NCBI GenBank assembly: GCA_027061855.1
Contig: JAMOVT010000086.1
Location: 1-63,872 of the forward strand
Source of the DNA: Flavobacteriales bacterium
Lineage (GTDB): Bacteria > Bacteroidota > Bacteroidia > Flavobacteriales > Flavobacteriaceae
Length of the DNA: 63,872 bases
Direction of reading: 5' to 3'
Shown: positions 8,944 to 18,040 of the stretch, piece after piece
Numbering within the stretch: the first letter of the stretch is position 1
How the letters are laid out: the number at the start of each line of letters is the position of its first letter
The notes under the pieces: model-generated
The model's input: only the letters and a program-made list of their open reading frames with translations
The model's database searches: none
Told to the model about the DNA's origin: nothing
Position numbers and translations under genes: made by a program

Positions 8944-10251
8944 TTATCCACCAAAATCATCAAAACGAATATTTTCGGGAGGCACGCCAAGATTATCGAG
9001 CATACCTACTACCGCTTTATTCATCATTGGAGGTCCACAGAAGTAATATTCTATATCTTCGGGAGTTTCGTGCTTGCTCAAATAGTTATCATATAAAGCT
9101 TGGTGCACAAAACCTACAAAACCATCTCCGGGACAATCCAAACATTCTTTTACTTTCCAATCGTCTTCCGGACGGGGTTCGGATAAAACTAAATAGAATT
9201 TAAAATTAGGGAATTCTTTTTCCAGTTTTCTGAAATGATCCACATAGAAGAGTTCTCGTTTGCTTCGACCTCCGTACCAGTAGGAAACCTTGCGATCGGT
9301 TTTTAAGGTTTTAAATAAGTGGAACAAATGCGAGCGCATGGGAGCCATACCGGCACCTCCACCTATATAAACCATTTCGGCATCAGAATCTTCATTGATA
9401 AAGAACTCACCATAAGGGCCGGAAATTTTTACAATATCTCCCGGTTTACGTGAGAAAATATAAGAAGAAGCAACTCCGGGATTGACATCCATCCAGGTAT
9501 TTTTTTCTCTGTCCCATGGTGGTGTGGCAATACGTACATTAAGCATGATACGTCTTCCTTCGGCAGGATAACTGGCCATAGAATAAGCACGTGTAACTTC
9601 TTCATCATTTTTCATTACCAAAGGCCAAAGGTTGAATTTATCCCAATCCTCTTTAAATTTATCCGGTTCTCCGGGATGCTCTTCGGGGTGAGCAGTGATA
9701 TCAATATCTTTATAAGGCACTGTAACAGGGGGAACATCTATCTGGATATATCCTCCGGCTTTATAGTTGATATCTTCGGGGACTTCCACTACAAATTCTT
9801 TGATGAAAGAAGCCACATTGTAATTGGAAACCACCTTGGCATCCCATTTTTTTACACCGAATACTTCTTCCGGCACTTCAATCTCCATATCTTCTTTTAC
9901 CTTGACCTGACAACCCAAACGCCATCCTTCTTCTTTCTCTTTCAAAGTGAAATGCGGCTCTTCGGTAGGAAGCATATTTCCTCCTCCTTTCAACACTTTT
10001 ACTTTACATTGCAAGCAGGTTCCCCCTCCTCCACAAGCAGAAGGCAAAAATATTTTTTCATTGGACAAGGTATTGAGTAATGTGGAACCGGATTCCACTT
10101 CCACTTCTTTTTCGCCGTTAATTTTAATTTTCACCTTTCCTCCGGGCAATAATTTTGATTTGGCCCATAACAGAGCAATAACCAATATTAATACTACTAC
10201 AAGGAAAACTGCTACACTGACGATGATTACTTTTATCATTTGTTGATCCAT
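8944..10251 (-). CDS. nqrF: Na+-translocating NADH:quinone reductase subunit F
   Basis: 435 aa. NADH entry subunit: NADH to FAD to a [2Fe-2S] cluster. Seen: one N-terminal membrane helix (7-29), a ferredoxin domain with Cys73, Cys79, Cys82 and Cys114 ([12 protein letters not shown]...GCQ), the FAD-binding RAYSMAS motif, a NAD-binding [12 protein letters not shown] segment, and a C-terminal FCGPPMMN. Full length for the family. Last gene of the nqrABCDEF operon and followed by a strong terminator. Confidence 0.97.
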   Translation of the reverse strand: MDQQMIKVIIVSVAVFLVVVLILVIALLWAKSKLLPGGKVKIKINGEKEVEVESGSTLLNTLSNEKIFLPSACGGGGTCLQCKVKVLKGGGNMLPTEEPHFTLKEKEEGWRLGCQVKVKEDMEIEVPEEVFGVKKWDAKVVSNYNVASFIKEFVVEVPEDINYKAGGYIQIDVPPVTVPYKDIDITAHPEEHPGEPDKFKEDWDKFNLWPLVMKNDEEVTRAYSMASYPAEGRRIMLNVRIATPPWDREKNTWMDVNPGVASSYIFSRKPGDIVKISGPYGEFFINEDSDAEMVYIGGGAGMAPMRSHLFHLFKTLKTDRKVSYWYGGRSKRELFYVDHFRKLEKEFPNFKFYLVLSEPRPEDDWKVKECLDCPGDGFVGFVHQALYDNYLSKHETPEDIEYYFCGPPMMNKAVVGMLDNLGVPPENIRFDDFGG

Positions 10252-10272
10252 CTTCTATCTTATTTCTTAATA

Positions 10273-10887
10273 TTATATTTTAATTCCCATAAAGGCCATA
10301 AAGGCAATTGCCATCAAGCCTGTTACGATAAAGGTGATTCCCAAGCCTCGCAAAGGAGCCGGAACGTTTGAATAGGAAATTTTTTCCCGGATAGCAGCCA
10401 ATAACAAAATAGCAATTAACCAACCGATACCGGATCCCAATCCATAAACCACTGCCTCGGAAACTTGTGTAAATTCTTTTTGTTGCATAAATAAAGAACC
10501 TCCCAAAATGGCACAGTTTACCGCAATCAAGGGTAAGAAAATTCCCAAAGATGCATAAAGTGCCGGTGCAAAACGTTCCACAACCATTTCAACCAACTGT
10601 ACCATTGCTGCAATTACCGCAATGAACATAATAAAACTAAGGAAGCTTAAATCAACATCAGCCAAAGAAGGATCCAGCCATTTCAATGCTCCCGGTTGTA
10701 ATAAATATTTATCAATCAAAAAGTTAACAGGCACAGTAATGGTTAATACAAAAACTACCGCTGCACCAAGTCCGACAGCTGTTTTTACCTTTTTGGATAC
10801 GGCCAAATAGGAACACATACCCAAGAAAAAGGCAAAAACCATGTTTTCTATAAATATACTTCGTACGAATAAATTAATTAAATCCAT
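10273..10887 (-). CDS. nqrE: NQR subunit E
   Basis: 204 aa polytopic membrane protein with about six helices, including [17 protein letters not shown] near the N-terminus. Like NqrD it contributes to the sodium path and to the intramembrane Fe centre held by Cys residues of D and E (Cys25 in GMCSYL and a Cys in AVNCAILGG are visible here). Lies 21 nt upstream of nqrF and 12 nt after nqrD. Confidence 0.96.
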   Translation of the reverse strand: MDLINLFVRSIFIENMVFAFFLGMCSYLAVSKKVKTAVGLGAAVVFVLTITVPVNFLIDKYLLQPGALKWLDPSLADVDLSFLSFIMFIAVIAAMVQLVEMVVERFAPALYASLGIFLPLIAVNCAILGGSLFMQQKEFTQVSEAVVYGLGSGIGWLIAILLLAAIREKISYSNVPAPLRGLGITFIVTGLMAIAFMAFMGIKI

Positions 10888-10899
10888 AATTCAAATTTT

Positions 10900-11529
10900 T
10901 TAGTCTTTTTCGGTTAACTGAGGATACATACTTCTTTGTACCCAGATATATATTCCCAAAGTAATCAATGCCATTGCCGGTAAAAGCATCATTGCATTGT
11001 TTACATATCCCATTTCATAGAAAGAATCCGGAATCACTTGTTTGTCAAATAAAGTTCCCGAACCTAGTAATTCTCTAAAAAAGGCCACTATAATTAATAC
11101 CAAACCGTAGCCGGCTCCATTTCCTATTCCGTCAAGAAAAGAATCCCAAGGTTTATTCCCCAAAGCAAAAGCTTCCAATCGACCCATTACTATACAGTTG
11201 GTAATAATCAAACCTACAAAGACCGATAATTGTTTACTGACGTCATAAGCATAGGCTTTTAGAATTTGGTCTACCAAAATTACCAAAGCAGCAACTACCA
11301 GTAATTGAATGATGATACGTATCCGGTTGGGAATATAATTTCGCATCAATGAAATAATTACATTACTGAAAGCCAAAACCACCATTACGGACAAAGCCAT
11401 TACAATGGCAGGCATCAATTTTACGGTAATAGCCAATGCCGAACATATTCCCAATACTTGTACTGTAATCGGGTTGTTCTCATTTAGCGGATCTTTTACA
11501 AGATCTATCCATTTATGTTTTTTTGCCAT
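10900..11529 (-). CDS. nqrD: NQR subunit D
   Basis: 209 aa, six predicted membrane helices. It is the structural pair of NqrE. The Cys-containing helices LGICSALAIT and IITNCIVMGR match the conserved positions that coordinate the intramembrane iron. nqrC ends 2 nt before its start, so the two are tightly coupled. Confidence 0.96.
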   Translation of the reverse strand: MAKKHKWIDLVKDPLNENNPITVQVLGICSALAITVKLMPAIVMALSVMVVLAFSNVIISLMRNYIPNRIRIIIQLLVVAALVILVDQILKAYAYDVSKQLSVFVGLIITNCIVMGRLEAFALGNKPWDSFLDGIGNGAGYGLVLIIVAFFRELLGSGTLFDKQVIPDSFYEMGYVNNAMMLLPAMALITLGIYIWVQRSMYPQLTEKD

Positions 11530-11531
11530 TT

Positions 11532-12299
11532 TTACTTATTTTTTTGATTTCTTATTTTTTCAAAGAAAGGAAGATAATGTTTCAATCTTTCTTGAATCAT
11601 ATTAGTTACTCCGTTACTTGTTAAAGTAGAACCCGAGATAGCATCTATTTCGTGGTCTTCTTTGTCTTTATTTTCAGGATCTTTATTTCCTTTTAAAAGA
11701 GTAATACCTCTAAAAGTTCCATCTTTATCAAAGATTTTTTCTCCTTTAAATTGGTCTTCAAACCATTTTTTTGTAATCTCTGCACCTAATCCGGGGGTTT
11801 CTCCTTTGTGACCGAATTTCACTCCTTTTACGGTATTCAAATCTTCTTCAAGAGCGATATAGCCCCAAATATCATCCCATAAACCCTTTCCGTAAAGCGG
11901 AATTACATAATAAGTTTTTCCGTCTTTTTGAGCTATAAAAATCGGATAACGCTGTTCTTTCTCGGGCTTTTTTATTTCCGTTTTCAAATTAATATCAAAA
12001 GCATTTACGGACTCATCAATTTCTCCTTCCGAAGTCAAAGCATATTGCTTTAAAAAATATTTATTAAAATATTGCTCTATCAATTTATAATTCAATTTTA
12101 ATCCTTGTGCAATTACTTCCGAAGTTAAAAAATCCTGATCCACACCGATGGTATACATAATATCCATCATTTTTTCTTGCCGCTTATTTTGCTCTTGCAA
12201 AGGTTTGAGTCCCATTGCAGCCAACGAAAGTAATACTCCGATTACTATTACTACAACGGTGGCAAAAAATATTGTATATATATTACTATTTCTGTCCAT
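11532..12299 (-). CDS. nqrC: NQR subunit C with covalent FMN site
   Basis: 255 aa: one N-terminal membrane helix (8-30) and a periplasmic FMN-binding domain. The flavinylation motif DAISGSTLTS is at 219-228, with acceptor Thr225, the same number as in the well-studied Vibrio protein. FMN is attached by ApbE, encoded downstream at 7754. Spacing to nqrB is 11 nt. Confidence 0.97.
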   Translation of the reverse strand: MDRNSNIYTIFFATVVVIVIGVLLSLAAMGLKPLQEQNKRQEKMMDIMYTIGVDQDFLTSEVIAQGLKLNYKLIEQYFNKYFLKQYALTSEGEIDESVNAFDINLKTEIKKPEKEQRYPIFIAQKDGKTYYVIPLYGKGLWDDIWGYIALEEDLNTVKGVKFGHKGETPGLGAEITKKWFEDQFKGEKIFDKDGTFRGITLLKGNKDPENKDKEDHEIDAISGSTLTSNGVTNMIQERLKHYLPFFEKIRNQKNK

Positions 12300-12310
12300 A
12301 ACAATTCTTA

Positions 12311-13459
12311 TTAAGCGGTTTGTTTATTAAATCGTTTCATTCTTCTTTTTATATTGGACTGAACCACATAGAAGTCAATCGTAGGAGCAACTACATTCAT
12401 CAACAAAATCGCCAACATTACTCCTTCGGGGTAAGCCGGATTGAATACACGAATTAAGATAGCAAATACACCGATCATAAATCCGTAGATCCATTTTCCC
12501 ACTCTGGTTTGTGCAGCCGTTACCGGATCGGTAGCCATAAATACAATACCGAAGGCCAAGCCTCCTACAAGAAGATGTTGCCACCAAGGAAATCTCATCA
12601 ATTCATTGGCTCCCCACATATTGAACAACAAAGCCATTAAGGCAGCTCCCAATACTCCCGAGAGCATAATTCGCCAACTGGCTACTCGCGTATATAAAAG
12701 CAATACGGCTCCTATCAATATCATAATTACAGAAGTTTCTCCAATACTTCCGGGAATGGTTCCAACAAACATATCCCACCAAGTATAGGCCAATTCTTTT
12801 CCTTGATTTAAAGCTCCAAGAATGGTTTCTCCTGAATACGCATCGGCATTTTCAGGTTTGGGTATCCATACCTCATTTCCCGACATAAAAGTGGGATAAG
12901 CAAAAAAGGCAAAAGCCCTGGCTGTCAATGCAGGGTTAACAATATTCATCCCTGTTCCTCCGAATACCTCTTTTCCTATTACCACGGCAAAGGCTACAGA
13001 AATAGCCAAAATCCATAAGGGTATGGTTACCGGCATAATAAGAGGAATCAGTAATCCCGTTACCAAATAGCCTTCATTTACTTCATGTCCTCGAAGAATA
13101 GCAAAATAAAATTCGATTCCTAAACCGACAACATAGGATACGATGATCAAAGGCAGGACTTTCCAGAAACCATAAACAAAGGCCTCCCAATTTGTAAAAT
13201 CCACGCCTGCTTGATTAAAATATTGATATCCTACATTCCACATCCCGAAAAGAGTGGCCGGAATCAATGCTAATACAACAGTAAACATCACACGTTTCAA
13301 ATCGACAGCATCACGAATATGTGCTCCTCTTTGTGTGGTTTCATCGGGAGTAAACATAAAAGTATACATCGCCTGATAGGCCGGATGATACTTCTCCAAT
13401 TTTCCTCCTTCAAGAAACAAGTGTTCGTATTTCTTAAAAAATTTCTCTATAACTTTCAT
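12311..13459 (-). CDS. nqrB: NQR subunit B with covalent FMN site
   Basis: 382 aa, the main membrane subunit with about ten helices and the quinone and riboflavin sites. The FMN acceptor lies in DAYSGET (206-212, Thr212), matching the D-x-x-S-G-x-T flavinylation pattern. GKEVFGGTGMNIVNPALTARAF is the conserved family block. Operon position between nqrA and nqrC. Confidence 0.97.
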   Translation of the reverse strand: MKVIEKFFKKYEHLFLEGGKLEKYHPAYQAMYTFMFTPDETTQRGAHIRDAVDLKRVMFTVVLALIPATLFGMWNVGYQYFNQAGVDFTNWEAFVYGFWKVLPLIIVSYVVGLGIEFYFAILRGHEVNEGYLVTGLLIPLIMPVTIPLWILAISVAFAVVIGKEVFGGTGMNIVNPALTARAFAFFAYPTFMSGNEVWIPKPENADAYSGETILGALNQGKELAYTWWDMFVGTIPGSIGETSVIMILIGAVLLLYTRVASWRIMLSGVLGAALMALLFNMWGANELMRFPWWQHLLVGGLAFGIVFMATDPVTAAQTRVGKWIYGFMIGVFAILIRVFNPAYPEGVMLAILLMNVVAPTIDFYVVQSNIKRRMKRFNKQTA

Positions 13460-13490
13460 CTATTTATTTTTTGATACAAATTATTATTGT

Positions 13491-14837
13491 TTAACTCTCC
13501 ATTTCTACTTGCATAATATCCAAGCCTTTACGAATGATATATTGTGCATCCAGTTTTGATGAGCTGATATAATCTACCAATGCAAAATCTTCGGGAGCTA
13601 CTTCCAAAATCCCAAGTGCTTCCATTTTTTCCACATCTCCCAATAGAGCCGCTTTAAGCAAATGCACGGGATAAATATCCATCGGCATAACACTGTCAAA
13701 TTCATCTGTCATAACGAAGGCTCTTTCTTCTCCGTAAAGATTAGCATCTAAATCCAATTCTTTATTAATAGGCAAAATATTAAAGCGATAAAAACTTTTT
13801 CTGTTTTCGGCCAAAAAAGGCATCCAACCCAAGAATCTGGATTTTTTCCCCAGTGGAATAGCTGTCACTTCATTATCATAAAAATTTAAATAGGGGTCAT
13901 CTGTTATATTTGCTCCGGTAAGCACATTTCCACTGATAATACGGGCTTCTCCTTCTTTGAGATATTCTTTTAAGAAATCAGAAAGGTCGGCCCCCGGAGT
14001 AATAAGGAAATATTGGGGAGTTTTAACCATAGAACCGGCAAGAGCTATAATCTTCTGCGGATTATAGGTTCCGGTATTAAATAAATTTCCTATTTGTGCC
14101 ACATGAACCGGATTTACCACCCAAATGCGATCTCCTTTTGCAATGGGTTCAAATTTTTCAATATGGATACTCGGATTTCCGGCTGGGTGAGGCCCCTCTG
14201 CCTTAATTACTTCCACACCTTCTGTATTCTCTAATTTAGAGGCCGAATTATTATCTACAATTAAATAAATTTTTCCGGAAGTAAGTTTTTTTAGAGCTTC
14301 TATTCCCGTTTGAAAATCTTTCAGTTTATCACTAAGAATGAAATCATAATTTACTCCCAAAGGCGCACTGTCATAAGCCGAGATAAAAATGGCTTTCGGC
14401 TCATCTTCGGGTTTGGCAATTACATCATAAGGACGTTGTTTAATAACGGGGAAAAGTCCGCTTTCCAATAATACATCAAGAATCTCTTCACGGGAAGCTT
14501 TCTTAGGGTCTTTGACTTCAAATTTTTTATATTGATCTTCGGTATCGGGTTTGATAAGAATTTTCAATATTTTTCTTCTCTCCCCACGCACTATATCTTC
14601 TATGGTACCGCTTACAGGTGAAGTGAATTTGATCCGGTCATTGTATTTATGATAAAAAATAGGATCACCTACATCAACATGATCTCCCGGTTTTACCATT
14701 AAACGCGGATTTATACCATAAAATTCGACAGGTCTGACAGCATACATTTTTGAACGGGGAGCTTGACCCAATTGTTCAGCCGGCTTCCCTTTCAATTTGA
14801 TGTCCAAACCTTTTGATACTTTTACTTTTTTATGCAT
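13491..14837 (-). CDS. nqrA: NQR subunit A
   Basis: 448 aa peripheral subunit of the NQR complex. N-terminal KGLDIKLKGKPAEQ and the KPGDHVDVGDPIFYHK biotinyl/lipoyl-like fold are typical; PVSGTIEDIVRGERRKI follows. First gene of nqrABCDEF, preceded by a near-consensus promoter (14874-14903). Confidence 0.96.
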   Translation of the reverse strand: MHKKVKVSKGLDIKLKGKPAEQLGQAPRSKMYAVRPVEFYGINPRLMVKPGDHVDVGDPIFYHKYNDRIKFTSPVSGTIEDIVRGERRKILKILIKPDTEDQYKKFEVKDPKKASREEILDVLLESGLFPVIKQRPYDVIAKPEDEPKAIFISAYDSAPLGVNYDFILSDKLKDFQTGIEALKKLTSGKIYLIVDNNSASKLENTEGVEVIKAEGPHPAGNPSIHIEKFEPIAKGDRIWVVNPVHVAQIGNLFNTGTYNPQKIIALAGSMVKTPQYFLITPGADLSDFLKEYLKEGEARIISGNVLTGANITDDPYLNFYDNEVTAIPLGKKSRFLGWMPFLAENRKSFYRFNILPINKELDLDANLYGEERAFVMTDEFDSVMPMDIYPVHLLKAALLGDVEKMEALGILEVAPEDFALVDYISSSKLDAQYIIRKGLDIMQVEMES

Positions 14838-14873
14838 AATTCAGGTCTATTACTAATTAGTTTTATCAAGGGA

Positions 14874-14903
14874 CAAATTTATGAAATAGATTTGTAACAC
14901 AAA
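14874..14903 (-). promoter_or_regulatory. Promoter of the nqr operon
   Basis: On the minus strand TTTG (14903-14900), an 18 nt spacer, and TAAATTTG (14881-14874), matching the Bacteroidota consensus TTTG/TAnnTTTG. The nqrA ATG lies 36 nt downstream. Confidence 0.7.
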
Positions 14904-14927
14904 TGACTTTTGTCTTTTTATTTTGCA

Positions 14928-14935
14928 TATTTTTG
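14928..14935 (+). promoter_or_regulatory. Candidate -7 box for the CBS gene
   Basis: TATTTTTG, a perfect TAnnTTTG, 20 nt before the ATG at 14956. A TTTG at 14909-14912 is only 15 nt upstream, shorter than usual. It is divergent from the nqr promoter. Confidence 0.5.
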
Positions 14936-14955
14936 TAAATATAAATCACCAAGTT

Positions 14956-15609
14956 ATGTCTATAAAAACCTATCGTTTCAGGCCTTTTGCATTTGAAGAT
15001 AAAATCCGGGATGCCATTGATACGTGTAAACATTACGGATTTAGCCATATCCCTATTGTTGAGAAAGGTATTTTCAGAGGAATGTTGCGCTGCGATGATC
15101 TTATGGAATATGAAAAAAGTCAAAAAAACCTCGAAGGATTAAGAGATTATATTGAAAAAATTTATCTCTCCGATAAAATGACTTGGACGGATACACTGGC
15201 CTTAATGATTCGTAATGAAGCCAATGTATTGGGTGTTCTGGATCTATCCGGAAAATTTATAGGCATTCGCTTATTGGATGATATTATTAATTTTCTGGCA
15301 GAAAAAGATTTTATCAATAAAGGAGGCTATGTATTGGTAATCAGGAAAAATACCGCTGATTTTTCCATAAGCGAAGTAGCACAAATCATCGAATCCGACG
15401 GAGGTGTTATTTTAGGAATTTTGATAAACGAAACTAACGGAGAAACAGAACTCGAAATTAAAATACAAACCGAAGACATTAACGAAATTATCCAAAGTTT
15501 CCGGCGCTTTGATTATACCATTATAAGCGAAATGGAAGAAGATCTGCATTTGCAAGAACTAAAGGAGCATTCCGCTTTTTTGAAAAAATATTTGGAGATA
15601 GGAGATTAA
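14956..15609 (+). CDS. CBS-pair protein with ACT-like C-terminal half
   Basis: 217 aa from the ATG at 14956 (an in-frame TTG at 14923 falls inside the promoter). Residues about 8-125 form a CBS pair (DAIDTCKHYGFSHIPIVEKG...LALMIRNEANVLGVLDLSGKFIGI). The last 75 residues (YVLVIRKNTADFSISEVAQIIESDGGVILG) look like an ACT-type fold. CBS pairs usually bind adenine nucleotides. Bacteroidota carry this architecture widely, but its function is unknown. It is divergent from nqrA, and its stop overlaps the stop of comF. Confidence 0.8.
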   Translation: MSIKTYRFRPFAFEDKIRDAIDTCKHYGFSHIPIVEKGIFRGMLRCDDLMEYEKSQKNLEGLRDYIEKIYLSDKMTWTDTLALMIRNEANVLGVLDLSGKFIGIRLLDDIINFLAEKDFINKGGYVLVIRKNTADFSISEVAQIIESDGGVILGILINETNGETELEIKIQTEDINEIIQSFRRFDYTIISEMEEDLHLQELKEHSAFLKKYLEIGD

Positions 15610-16298
15610 AGTTGATCTGCCGTTGCTATGGTAGCTATACTTATTTTTACTCCTTTTATTTTTTTTAATTCGCGTGAAGCTTCTACCAAAGTGGCTCCCG
15701 TAGTAATTACATCATCAATCAGCAGGATATGTTTTCCAATGAACTTATCCGAAGAATGAAGTCCGAAAACTCCTTTTACATTTTCTTTTCTTTGTAGTGC
15801 ATTTTTTTTGGTTTGGGTTTCATTAGCAGTTTTCTTATAAAGCAATTTTTCTTCATATTGAGCTTCTACTATGTTGGCTAATTGCTTACCAAAAAGTGTC
15901 AGTTGATTATATCCCCTTTTTTTTAATTTTTTAGGATGCAAAGGAATGGGGACAATGAAATCAAACATTTTTTCAGGCAAATCCTTTTGTATCTTTTTTC
16001 CTAGAAGTTCCCCGAAAATATCTCCTAATTCCTGATGTCCTTTATATTTTAATTGATGCAGAAGTTCCTGTATCATTCCTTGTTTGGAAAAGAAAAACAA
16101 TGAAGTAGCTGCTTCTATTTCCACAAAGGGTATTATTTGCTTATAAACATCATTATTTTGATCCAGTTTATAGGTTGTATAAGGCAAACGACTTAAACAT
16201 ATATGACAAATTTCTTTATCTTGTTCCGATAGTAAAGCGCCACACGAAAGGCATTCGCGTGGAAAAAATAACTGCAATAAGGAAGTAAAAACAGACAT
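15606..16298 (-). CDS. comF: ComF family phosphoribosyltransferase-like protein
   Basis: 230 aa. An N-terminal zinc-ribbon with Cys16, Cys19, Cys31 and Cys34 (CLSCG...CHIC) and a C-terminal PRTase fold with the PRPP loop IDDVITTGAT (about 194-203). ComF homologues take part in natural DNA uptake and recombination in several phyla. The ATG directly abuts the seven-T tract of the recA terminator, so no separate promoter space exists. It overlaps by 4 nt with the convergent CBS gene. Confidence 0.9.
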   Translation of the reverse strand: MSVFTSLLQLFFPRECLSCGALLSEQDKEICHICLSRLPYTTYKLDQNNDVYKQIIPFVEIEAATSLFFFSKQGMIQELLHQLKYKGHQELGDIFGELLGKKIQKDLPEKMFDFIVPIPLHPKKLKKRGYNQLTLFGKQLANIVEAQYEEKLLYKKTANETQTKKNALQRKENVKGVFGLHSSDKFIGKHILLIDDVITTGATLVEASRELKKIKGVKISIATIATADQL

Positions 16299-16326
16299 AA
16301 AAAAAGCGGCAATGAGATACCGCTTT
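16299..16326 (-). terminator. recA terminator running into the comF start
   Basis: Stem AAAGCGG/CCGCTTT (16320-16326 with 16303-16309 on plus coordinates) with a 10 nt loop, then seven T on the minus strand (16305-16299) directly followed by the comF ATG. Confidence 0.8.
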
Positions 16327-16349
16327 AAATATATAAAATATATTAGAAA

Positions 16350-17384
16350 TTAATCTTCCTTATTTTTTAAGTGCTCTTTAATTTTTTCTTCCAATTCTTC
16401 CATTAATTCGGGATTATCGGCAATCAGATTTTTCACGGCATCTCTTCCTTGTCCTAATTTGGTATCGCCATAGCTAAACCAAGAGCCGCTTTTTTTAATG
16501 ATATCAAAATCTACGGCAAGGTCTAATAATTCGCCCACGCGCGAAATTCCTTCTCCGTACATAATATCAAATTCGGCTGTTTTAAAAGGAGGTGCCACTT
16601 TGTTTTTTACAACTTTTACACGTGTTTTATTTCCCATGACATTCCCTTGGGAGTCTTTAATTTGAGTGGAACGACGTACATCCAGACGTGCCGAAGAATA
16701 AAATTTCAAGGCATTTCCTCCGGTTGTAGTTTCAGGATTTCCAAATACCACTCCGATTTTATCCCTCAACTGGTTAATGAAAATAACCGTAGAATTGGTT
16801 TTGGCAATAGAGGAGGTCAATTTTCTCAAGGCTTGTGACATCAAACGGGCATGCAGTCCCATTTTTGAGTCTCCCATCTCTCCTTCAATTTCACTTTTAG
16901 GAGTCAAAGCGGCTACTGAATCCACCACGATTATATCAATGGCTCCCGATCGAATAAGGTTATCAACAATTTCCAAGGCTTGCTCACCATAATCAGGCTG
17001 TGAGATGATAAGATTCTCTACATCCACTCCAAGATTTTTGGCATAGAAACGGTCAAAAGCATGTTCTGCATCGATAAACGCCGCAATTCCCCCTTTTTTT
17101 TGCGCCTCTGCGATAGCATGCAAGGCCAATGTTGTTTTTCCCGAAGATTCGGGACCGTAAATTTCAATTACCCGTCCTCGAGGATAACCGCCGATACCCA
17201 TCGCAATATCCAAACCAATGGAACCGGTGGGTATAGCATCTTGTTCTTCTACGGGTTGAGAACCAAGAGTCATCACGGTTCCTTTTCCATAGGTTTTTTC
17301 CAATTTATTTAAAGTCAGTTCCAGCGCTTTTCTTTTTGCTTCCAGTTCTGCTTGTGCTTTTTTGTCTGTATCTTTTTTTGCCAT
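16350..17384 (-). CDS. recA: Recombinase RecA
   Basis: 344 aa, full length. Walker A GPESSGKT at 77-84, the conserved IDAEHAFD and QPDYGEQAL segments, and loop L2 around [15 protein letters not shown]. Forms ATP-dependent filaments on single-stranded DNA for homologous recombination. The acidic/basic C-terminal tail ([21 protein letters not shown]) is present. It lies 12 nt downstream of frr, so the two form an operon. I see no LexA-box-like element upstream. Confidence 0.98.
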   Translation of the reverse strand: MAKKDTDKKAQAELEAKRKALELTLNKLEKTYGKGTVMTLGSQPVEEQDAIPTGSIGLDIAMGIGGYPRGRVIEIYGPESSGKTTLALHAIAEAQKKGGIAAFIDAEHAFDRFYAKNLGVDVENLIISQPDYGEQALEIVDNLIRSGAIDIIVVDSVAALTPKSEIEGEMGDSKMGLHARLMSQALRKLTSSIAKTNSTVIFINQLRDKIGVVFGNPETTTGGNALKFYSSARLDVRRSTQIKDSQGNVMGNKTRVKVVKNKVAPPFKTAEFDIMYGEGISRVGELLDLAVDFDIIKKSGSWFSYGDTKLGQGRDAVKNLIADNPELMEELEEKIKEHLKNKED

Positions 17385-17396
17385 TGTATTAGTTAC

Positions 17397-17963
17397 TTAA
17401 ACGGTCATTATGTCTTTTTCTTTTTTCTCCAAATGTTTTTCAACCTCTTTGATATATTTATCGGTCAGTTCCTGAATTTTATCGTGTGCCATCTTTGACT
17501 CGTCTTCGGATATCTCTTTTTCTTTCTCCATTTTTTTTATGTCATTATTGGCATCCTTACGAATATTTCGAATACTTACCCGGGCAATTTCAGCTTCATC
17601 TTTTGCTTTTTTCACCAATTCTTTTCTGCGTTCTTCTGTCAACGGAGGAACATTAATAATAATTTTTTCTCCGTTATTCATCGGATTAAAACCGATATTG
17701 GCTTCCATTATCGCTTTTTCAATCACATGAAGCAAATTCTTTTCCCAAGGTTGTATCGTCAATGTACGTGCATCTTGCACTCCTACATTGGCTACTTGAG
17801 ATAAAGGAGTTTGCGTCCCGTAATAATCGACGGTTACGGTTGATAACATTTGCGGAGAAGCTTTTCCGGCACGGATACTTTTCAGTTCGTGCTCAAGATG
17901 TTGTATGCTTTTTTGCATATGCTCTTCGGCTTCATCATATATAAAATTAAGTTCTTCACTCAT
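17397..17963 (-). CDS. frr: Ribosome recycling factor
   Basis: 188 aa, normal length. The family blocks SIRAGKASPQML, DYYGTQTPLSQVANV and LTEERRKELVKKAKDEAEIARVSIRNIRKDAN are all present. With EF-G it splits post-termination ribosomes. First gene of frr-recA, behind a promoter at 17988-18019. In many Bacteroidota frr follows pyrH; here pyrH is at 29.4 kb instead. Confidence 0.97.
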   Translation of the reverse strand: MSEELNFIYDEAEEHMQKSIQHLEHELKSIRAGKASPQMLSTVTVDYYGTQTPLSQVANVGVQDARTLTIQPWEKNLLHVIEKAIMEANIGFNPMNNGEKIIINVPPLTEERRKELVKKAKDEAEIARVSIRNIRKDANNDIKKMEKEKEISEDESKMAHDKIQELTDKYIKEVEKHLEKKEKDIMTV

Positions 17964-17987
17964 AATTTTACTTTTTTAGCGTTTTTT

Positions 17988-18019
17988 CAAATATACGTTA
18001 TTTTTTACAGATTATCAAA
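17988..18019 (-). promoter_or_regulatory. Promoter of frr-recA
   Basis: Minus strand TTTG (18019-18016), 20 nt spacer, TATATTTG (17995-17988). The frr ATG is 24 nt downstream. Confidence 0.65.
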
Positions 18020-18040
18020 AATCATTCCTTGTAGAAAGGC

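Noticed and set aside
9676-10246. Long antisense frames over nqrF and similar frames over rpoB, rpoC and typA
   Set aside because: They mirror strongly conserved genes, have poor protein character and no promoters or starts of their own.
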